A DNA stretch of 40,869 nucleotides. Source: an uncultured Prochlorococcus sp. GTDB lineage: Bacteria > Cyanobacteriota > Cyanobacteriia > PCC-6307 > Cyanobiaceae. The translations under genes and the position numbers were made by a program. The notes below the pieces were generated by a model that searched no databases, was not told the origin of the DNA, and was given only the letters and a program-made list of their open reading frames with translations. This document shows positions 36,552-40,869 of this stretch, in pieces (position 1 is the stretch's first letter; each line of letters opens with the position of its first letter). The DNA is taken from NCBI GenBank assembly GCA_902615165.1, contig CACMNZ010000008.1, positions 1 through 40,869 of the forward strand, in the 5' to 3' direction.

Positions 36552-36878
36552 TTAAGATCCTAATTTAAATGCTTCAAGTATAACGGCATAAATTGCACCA
36601 ATTCTTAATTTATCAACTACGGTCCATAGATAATAAAACTTTGAACTTGCGGCAGGTTTAATTCTTATAATGATTTCAATAAAAATAATGATTATTGGGA
36701 CCATAATTAACTCATTTTTACCTTCAGATATAAATTTTGTAATGAAATTTGCGAACAAAAAATAACCTGTCAAAACAGAAATTAGACCGATAGATTTTGT
36801 TCTCCAAGTATCACTTAGAAAACCAAAAAATAAATTATTTAACTGGTAGGTAATTCTTGAAAAATTAGTTTTTTGCAT
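36552..36878 (-). CDS. Ycf20-like (DUF565) membrane protein
   Basis: The 108-residue protein fits DUF565/Ycf20, a family conserved from cyanobacteria to plastids. It has the starting helix region RITYQLNNLFFGFLSDTWR followed by the LTGYFLFANF helix and a second helix (MVPIIIIFIEIIIRI). The end AIYAVILEAFKLGS also fits. In algae and plants Ycf20 relatives have been linked to thermal dissipation of light, but the function here is unknown. It overlaps the HAD gene by 14 bases. Confidence 0.78.
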   Translation of the reverse strand: MQKTNFSRITYQLNNLFFGFLSDTWRTKSIGLISVLTGYFLFANFITKFISEGKNELIMVPIIIIFIEIIIRIKPAASSKFYYLWTVVDKLRIGAIYAVILEAFKLGS

Positions 36879-37629
36879 TACTAAAAGACACTAAATAATC
36901 ACTTAGAAAGTTATAGTCAATGTATGATTTTTTTAGTTTAGGGCCTTTGATTACATTTGCCACATTATCCTGATCACCAAGACTGTCTAAAATACAATCT
37001 AATTTAATATTTTCCTCAAGAACAATAGGGATATTTGAAGGAACAAAAATTGTTGGCAAGTTAGCTGCCAAGGAAGATTTCAATCCTGGATTGGAGTCTT
37101 CAAAAACAATTGAGTTGTTTTTGTTTATACCACTTAATTGGACAGCCTTTAAATATGGTAATGGATTTGGTTTCTTTAATTCAACGTCTTCGCTTGAAAT
37201 AATGAACTCAAAAGGGTTCAAGCCATTAAAAAGATAATCAACAAGAAGATTGGCTTGAATTCTTGAACTTGAAGTAACAATAAATTGTCTTACTTTTTTT
37301 CTATGTAATTCATTTATTAATCTAAAAACACCCGTTTTAAAACTAACGCAATTTTTTTTTATAATTTCTAAATAATGAAGCTGCTTTGTTTCATGAATTT
37401 TGAGAATTAAATCTTCTGATAAATTATCATTATTATAGTTAGCGTAATAAGTAATTCTATTTTTGCCCCCATTTATCTTTAGAAGTTTAATGTATGTATT
37501 AGTATCCCAATTCCAATCAATGCCAAGATCATTAAAAGCATTATTAAAAGCAGGTAAATGGGCCTCTAATTCTGTATTTGCGATGGTCCCATCTAAATCC
37601 CAATAAACACCCTCTAGGTTAGTCACCAA
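36865..37629 (-). CDS. HAD-family phosphatase (CbbY/beta-PGM-like)
   Basis: The 254-residue protein carries the HAD motifs: motif I DLDGTIANTE (nucleophile Asp11, Asp13), motif II in FIVTSSSR, the lysine of motif III in ELKKPNPLPYL and motif IV FEDSNPGLKS. A helical cap is inserted after motif I, as in the CbbY and phosphoglucomutase group. It would hydrolyse a small sugar phosphate or related compound; the substrate is unknown. Its end overlaps the Ycf20-like gene by 14 bases. Confidence 0.85.
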   Translation of the reverse strand: MVTNLEGVYWDLDGTIANTELEAHLPAFNNAFNDLGIDWNWDTNTYIKLLKINGGKNRITYYANYNNDNLSEDLILKIHETKQLHYLEIIKKNCVSFKTGVFRLINELHRKKVRQFIVTSSSRIQANLLVDYLFNGLNPFEFIISSEDVELKKPNPLPYLKAVQLSGINKNNSIVFEDSNPGLKSSLAANLPTIFVPSNIPIVLEENIKLDCILDSLGDQDNVANVIKGPKLKKSYIDYNFLSDYLVSFSNAKN

Positions 37630-37641
37630 AAAGAATTTCTT

Positions 37642-37719
37642 TTATTTACGGTAAAAAACAAGAGCGATTATTGCTGGTCCTGCTAACGCAACTACAGCCA
37701 AAGGAATAAGTGTTGCCAT
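37642..37719 (-). CDS. 25-aa membrane peptide, photosystem small-subunit-like (Psb30/Ycf12-type?)
   Basis: The peptide MATLIPLAVVALAGPAIIAL then VFYRK is a single membrane helix with one basic end. The AGPxII segment resembles Psb30/Ycf12, a small photosystem II subunit, but it lacks the usual N-terminal extension and final GNL. Other small subunits (PsaM, PetN, PetG, PsbM) were compared from memory and fit less well. It is encoded just upstream of the HAD gene on the same strand. The identity is a guess; the small size makes it easy to miss. Confidence 0.4.
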   Translation of the reverse strand: MATLIPLAVVALAGPAIIALVFYRK

Positions 37720-37801
37720 AATTAATGAATATGTTTTGTGATACTATTTTTACAAATAAATGATGAAACTGTACTGATACGTTACAAGATTGAATTAAAT
37801 T

Positions 37802-38149
37802 ATGAAATCATGGACATGTATAGAAAATTGTGGAGCTTGTTGTAAATTCGACTTGAACGAAAGAAGCGATTTGGCTAACAAACTTAACAAAGAAGATATA
37901 GCTTTGATAAATTCGATGACGGCTAAAGACGGTTGGTGTAAAAACCTGGACAGAGAAAATAAAAAATGCTTAATTTATGATACCAGACCACATTTTTGCC
38001 GTGTAAGTGAATTTTCAACTTCATTTAAAGGATATTTGAAATCTGGTGATAAATTTTTGATAGATTGCTGCAAACAACATATTTCATCAAATTATGGATA
38101 CCAAAGTAAAGAGATGAAATCTTTTAGAATTGCTGTTTCAGGAAAATGA
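37802..38149 (+). CDS. YkgJ-family cysteine-cluster protein
   Basis: The 115-residue protein has a cysteine-rich N-terminus (WTCIENCGACCKFDL, Cys6, 10, 13, 14) and further cysteines in KNCLIYDTRPHFCRV-like and DCCKQH segments. The spacing CxxxCxxCC and later Cys match the YkgJ family, thought to bind zinc or iron. The stop overlaps the start of the next gene (ATGA), so it is translationally coupled to a UPF0016 transporter pair. Confidence 0.82.
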   Translation: MKSWTCIENCGACCKFDLNERSDLANKLNKEDIALINSMTAKDGWCKNLDRENKKCLIYDTRPHFCRVSEFSTSFKGYLKSGDKFLIDCCKQHISSNYGYQSKEMKSFRIAVSGK

Positions 38150-38472
38150 ATAGTAAATTAGAAAAAAAAGAAAACAATCTAGAAAAAAGTTTTTTTTCAA
38201 TATTTATAACGACTTTTACAACAATTTTTATTGCTGAACTTGGCGATAAAACTCAGATAGCAACATTAATGCTTTCTGCCGAATCGGGCAGGCCAATAGT
38301 TGTTTTTCTTGGAAGTTCTCTAGCATTAATAAGCTCTAGTATAGTAGGAGTTCTTATTGGTAAATGGGTTTCAAAAAAAATATCTCCTAGCAAATTTGCT
38401 TTATCTACTGGTACTTTAATGATATTGATAAGTATATTTTTAGCTTATGAAACATTCAAAAATTATTTATAA
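38146..38472 (+). CDS. UPF0016 / GDT1-type cation transporter, half 1
   Basis: The 108-residue product has three membrane helices and the family motif ELGDKT (31-36) at the end of the first helix. UPF0016 proteins move manganese or calcium in exchange for protons; in cyanobacteria they help keep manganese low in the cytoplasm. Most family members contain two such motifs; here each half is a separate gene, so the transporter is probably a heterodimer with the next product. It overlaps the YkgJ gene by four bases. Confidence 0.85.
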   Translation: MNSKLEKKENNLEKSFFSIFITTFTTIFIAELGDKTQIATLMLSAESGRPIVVFLGSSLALISSSIVGVLIGKWVSKKISPSKFALSTGTLMILISIFLAYETFKNYL

Positions 38473-38784
38473 ATGGTTTTAAGTTTATTACTATCAACAT
38501 TTCTAACCGTTTTCATAGCTGAATTAGGTGACAAAACTCAACTAGCTACTTTAACTATAAGTGGCACTTCAAATAAACCATTAGCAGTTTTTTTAGGATC
38601 TTCTTCAGCACTTGTTTTTGCAAGTTTACTAGGAGCCTTAACAGGTGGTTCTATTTCAAGTTTTTTACCCGAAGTAGTTCTTAAGTCAATAGCGTCCATT
38701 ACATTTTTCATCATTGGTATAAGGCTTTTTATCAACTCTCTCACCATCGAAAAAGAAGAAAAAGAAGAGAAAGAAAATAATTAG
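38473..38784 (+). CDS. UPF0016 / GDT1-type cation transporter, half 2
   Basis: The 103-residue second half has ELGDKT (17-22), the conserved second-helix stretch VFLGSSSALVFASLLGAL and a third helix, then a Glu/Lys-rich tail. It starts immediately after the stop of half 1 (TAAATG). The two halves share FLGSS.AL and are clear paralogues; together they would rebuild the six-helix family fold. Confidence 0.85.
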   Translation: MVLSLLLSTFLTVFIAELGDKTQLATLTISGTSNKPLAVFLGSSSALVFASLLGALTGGSISSFLPEVVLKSIASITFFIIGIRLFINSLTIEKEEKEEKENN

Positions 38785-38856
38785 TTTTAAGCTTGGATAA
38801 TAAGGTGTAATAATGAAGTGTATACCCCTAAATTAATTAATAATTTCATTTAGATC

Positions 38857-40869
38857 ATGTTCACATCATCTTCAATAATTGATAATCTTAATCAGTCAGA
38901 AGGATTAGAATTTAAAAAATTATGCAGATTATTAAAAATTACAAAGAAATCTGATAAGGATAAATTAGATATTGCTTTAACAGCTCTAGAAAAACTTGAA
39001 ATAATTAATAAAAATGAAAATGATGAATATACTTGCATAAAGGATAATGATCATCTTGTCGCCAAAATAAGATGTAGTAGCAAAGGCTATTGCTTTGCTG
39101 TAAGAGGAAAAGACAAAGAAGATATCTACATTAAAGAAAATCTACTTAACTATGCATGGAATGGAGATAAAGTTTTAGTAAGGATAATAAAAGAGGGATA
39201 TAGAAGAAGATCACCTGAAGGAATAGTTGATTGTATTCTTGAAAGATCAAATCAAATACTTCTTTCTAAAGTAGAAATAATAAACAATGATGTATATGCA
39301 ATTCCAATAGACGATAGGATCCTCTCTAAAATTAAACTACCAAGAGAGAATAAAAAATACACTTTCAATCCAGACAATAAGAATATAGTAAAAGTTGAGA
39401 TTGATAGATTCCCCATAGGTCAAGAAGAAGGACTAGGTCATGTGATACAAGAACTAAAACTAAACAATAACGAAGACTATGATACAGACTTTGTTTTATC
39501 TAAAAGCAATATCGTTAATTCATATAATTTAAATCATATTGAATCAAAAAAAATAGAACAAAGGGAGAGGATAGACCTTACAAATAAAAACTCTTATTTG
39601 TTCAAAAGTTGGAATTCTAATAATTCTCCAATGCTCCCAATGATTCAAATAGATCAGGGGAAAAATAAAAGTACTAAATTATGGATACATACAAATAACC
39701 TTGCAGAAAGAGTAGACCTAAATAGTAAAAAATCTCTAGAAATATTATTTAAAGGATTTGAATCATTACCCTTATTGAATGATTGGCAAAACTACCTTAG
39801 TGAAGCCATAAGAAATGATTCTGAATTTAAAGTTGGCGAAAAGAATGAAGCGATAAGCCTCTGTGTGCATTTAAATAGTGATAATGAAATAATTGATTGG
39901 TCATTTCATCTTACTTTAGTAAAATGCGCTCTTAATGTTGGAAGTGATCATACTGAAGCGCTTCTATCTAGAAAAAGTAAATCAAGGATAACCTCTCGGG
40001 TATTAAAACCTATAAAGGAATATATCGACGATTTAGATAAAATACTTGAAATTTCATGTTCATTCAGGCAAAAACATCTTTTGGAGGGTAAGGTTGAGAT
40101 TCCTGCACCACTTAATAAAATTGAGTCACTTGAAGAATTTTTTATTCACAATCCAGCTGAAAATTCAAAAGGATATTTTGAATCATTAAATAAAGAAGAT
40201 TGCCAAACTTACCTTTCACCAATATTATATGAAGCTAATTTAATATGGTTCAAACATTCAAATCAATATGCCTTAAAAAGCGCCGGACATCTCTCAAATG
40301 GAATAGATTATGTTAATGCAAATGAAATCATCAAATATTCAGAATTTATTGATAATGATATAGAGCTTAATGAAGATGGCAATTTGACATTTAGTCAAGT
40401 AATTAAATTATGTGGCGATGATAATAAAAAAAGAATCTTACATAAACTTCTAATTAATGAATTTAAGGACAATGAAATAAGGTTGATATCTAAAGATCCT
40501 GATAATGATGAATCAGAAAAATTATTTATTTCACCATGGACAATTCCTGGATTTGACTTTACTAATCTTATTAACCAGTACTGTATTTTTAATATGATAA
40601 TAAATGGTAAGAAATCAAAGAAAAATAATATTGATACAATAAATATATCGGAAAGTAATTCATTAGACCTAGTAAATTGGGATATATTTAATTCATCAAT
40701 TTCAAAAAATCTAGAAATATTATTTAACAATTTCGTGATAGATAAACTTAATGAATTCAAGTACAAAGTTAACCAATATAAATCTAATATGATAAATATA
40801 AAAAAAGTAAGAAAAGCAGAAAAATTACTAGGTAATATTTATAGTGGGTTTATTTTATCAGTTCAAACA
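38857..40869 (+). CDS. RNB-family protein lacking the catalytic aspartates (Zam-like), 3' truncated
   Basis: The frame runs from ATG 38857 to the window end (671 codons, no stop). Its N-terminus has an HTH-like segment (DKLDIALTALEKLEII) and cold-shock-like strands, and the RNB block begins at about 235 with RIDLT. At the place where RNase II/R carry the Asp-rich DxxDAxDxDD site, the sequence goes directly from IQIDQGKNKSTKLWIHTNNLAERV to the next strand, so these aspartates are missing. Later segments (SCSFRQKHLLEGKVEIPAP) fit the family. It resembles the large cyanobacterial RNB protein annotated as Zam. It may bind RNA without cleaving it. This contrasts with the compact active-type RNB protein at 23042. 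Confidence 0.75.
   Translation, partial: MFTSSSIIDNLNQSEGLEFKKLCRLLKITKKSDKDKLDIALTALEKLEIINKNENDEYTCIKDNDHLVAKIRCSSKGYCFAVRGKDKEDIYIKENLLNYAWNGDKVLVRIIKEGYRRRSPEGIVDCILERSNQILLSKVEIINNDVYAIPIDDRILSKIKLPRENKKYTFNPDNKNIVKVEIDRFPIGQEEGLGHVIQELKLNNNEDYDTDFVLSKSNIVNSYNLNHIESKKIEQRERIDLTNKNSYLFKSWNSNNSPMLPMIQIDQGKNKSTKLWIHTNNLAERVDLNSKKSLEILFKGFESLPLLNDWQNYLSEAIRNDSEFKVGEKNEAISLCVHLNSDNEIIDWSFHLTLVKCALNVGSDHTEALLSRKSKSRITSRVLKPIKEYIDDLDKILEISCSFRQKHLLEGKVEIPAPLNKIESLEEFFIHNPAENSKGYFESLNKEDCQTYLSPILYEANLIWFKHSNQYALKSAGHLSNGIDYVNANEIIKYSEFIDNDIELNEDGNLTFSQVIKLCGDDNKKRILHKLLINEFKDNEIRLISKDPDNDESEKLFISPWTIPGFDFTNLINQYCIFNMIINGKKSKKNNIDTINISESNSLDLVNWDIFNSSISKNLEILFNNFVIDKLNEFKYKVNQYKSNMINIKKVRKAEKLLGNIYSGFILSVQT

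Overview
The window is about 70% A+T, densely packed, uses many TTG and GTG starts, and has the gene content of a streamlined marine picocyanobacterium. The best match is high-light Prochlorococcus. Cyanobacterial or plastid families support this: HemJ, DUF1995, CCB-type complex assembly, Ycf20/DUF565, DUF1651 and a photosystem-like micro-peptide. Identifications rest on motifs read from the translations; no database search was run.

Layout. 1-3720 (+): dapF (5' truncated), a cysteine desulfurase, a DUF1995 protein and a dacB-type carboxypeptidase, the first three joined by 1-base TAATG overlaps. 3729-4202 (-): coaD. 4262-8013 (+): flavin reductase-like protein, uvrC, hemJ and a PHP phosphoesterase, converging on cobN (-, 8015-11752). 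11825-17914: ilvE and metH (+), a small acidic protein (-), DUF2237 and Ap4A phosphorylase (+). 18240-19250: a ribbon-helix-helix/J-domain fusion. It is followed by an unusual segment with three related 49-bp palindromic elements around a small secreted-protein gene. 20017-29268: pheT (-), rpmG, rpsR, a minimal RNB nuclease, metG, an LptC-like lipoprotein, a CCB-type protein (-), a membrane-anchored peptide, cobU, a TrmL-type methyltransferase, tRNA(CAU), clpS and DUF1651. 29269-33007: a gene-poor segment with degraded genes, very small mostly one-helix proteins, and an RHH regulator surrounded by matching palindromes. 33107-40869: 2-Cys peroxiredoxin, a membrane protein, an FtsH homologue without its zinc site, rpmF, Ycf20, a HAD phosphatase, a 25-aa membrane peptide, a YkgJ cysteine-cluster protein, two half-size UPF0016 transporters, and a long RNB-family protein whose catalytic aspartates are missing (runs off the end).

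Working together. cobN and cobU make the corrinoid that metH consumes, and metG uses the resulting methionine. hemJ supplies the tetrapyrrole branch. rpmG, rpsR, rpmF, pheT and the tRNA are translation genes. The main leads for new biology are the palindromic triplet at 19259-20005, the RHH autoregulatory circuit at 30576-31001, the FtsH pseudo-protease, the catalytically empty RNB protein and the RHH-J fusion.
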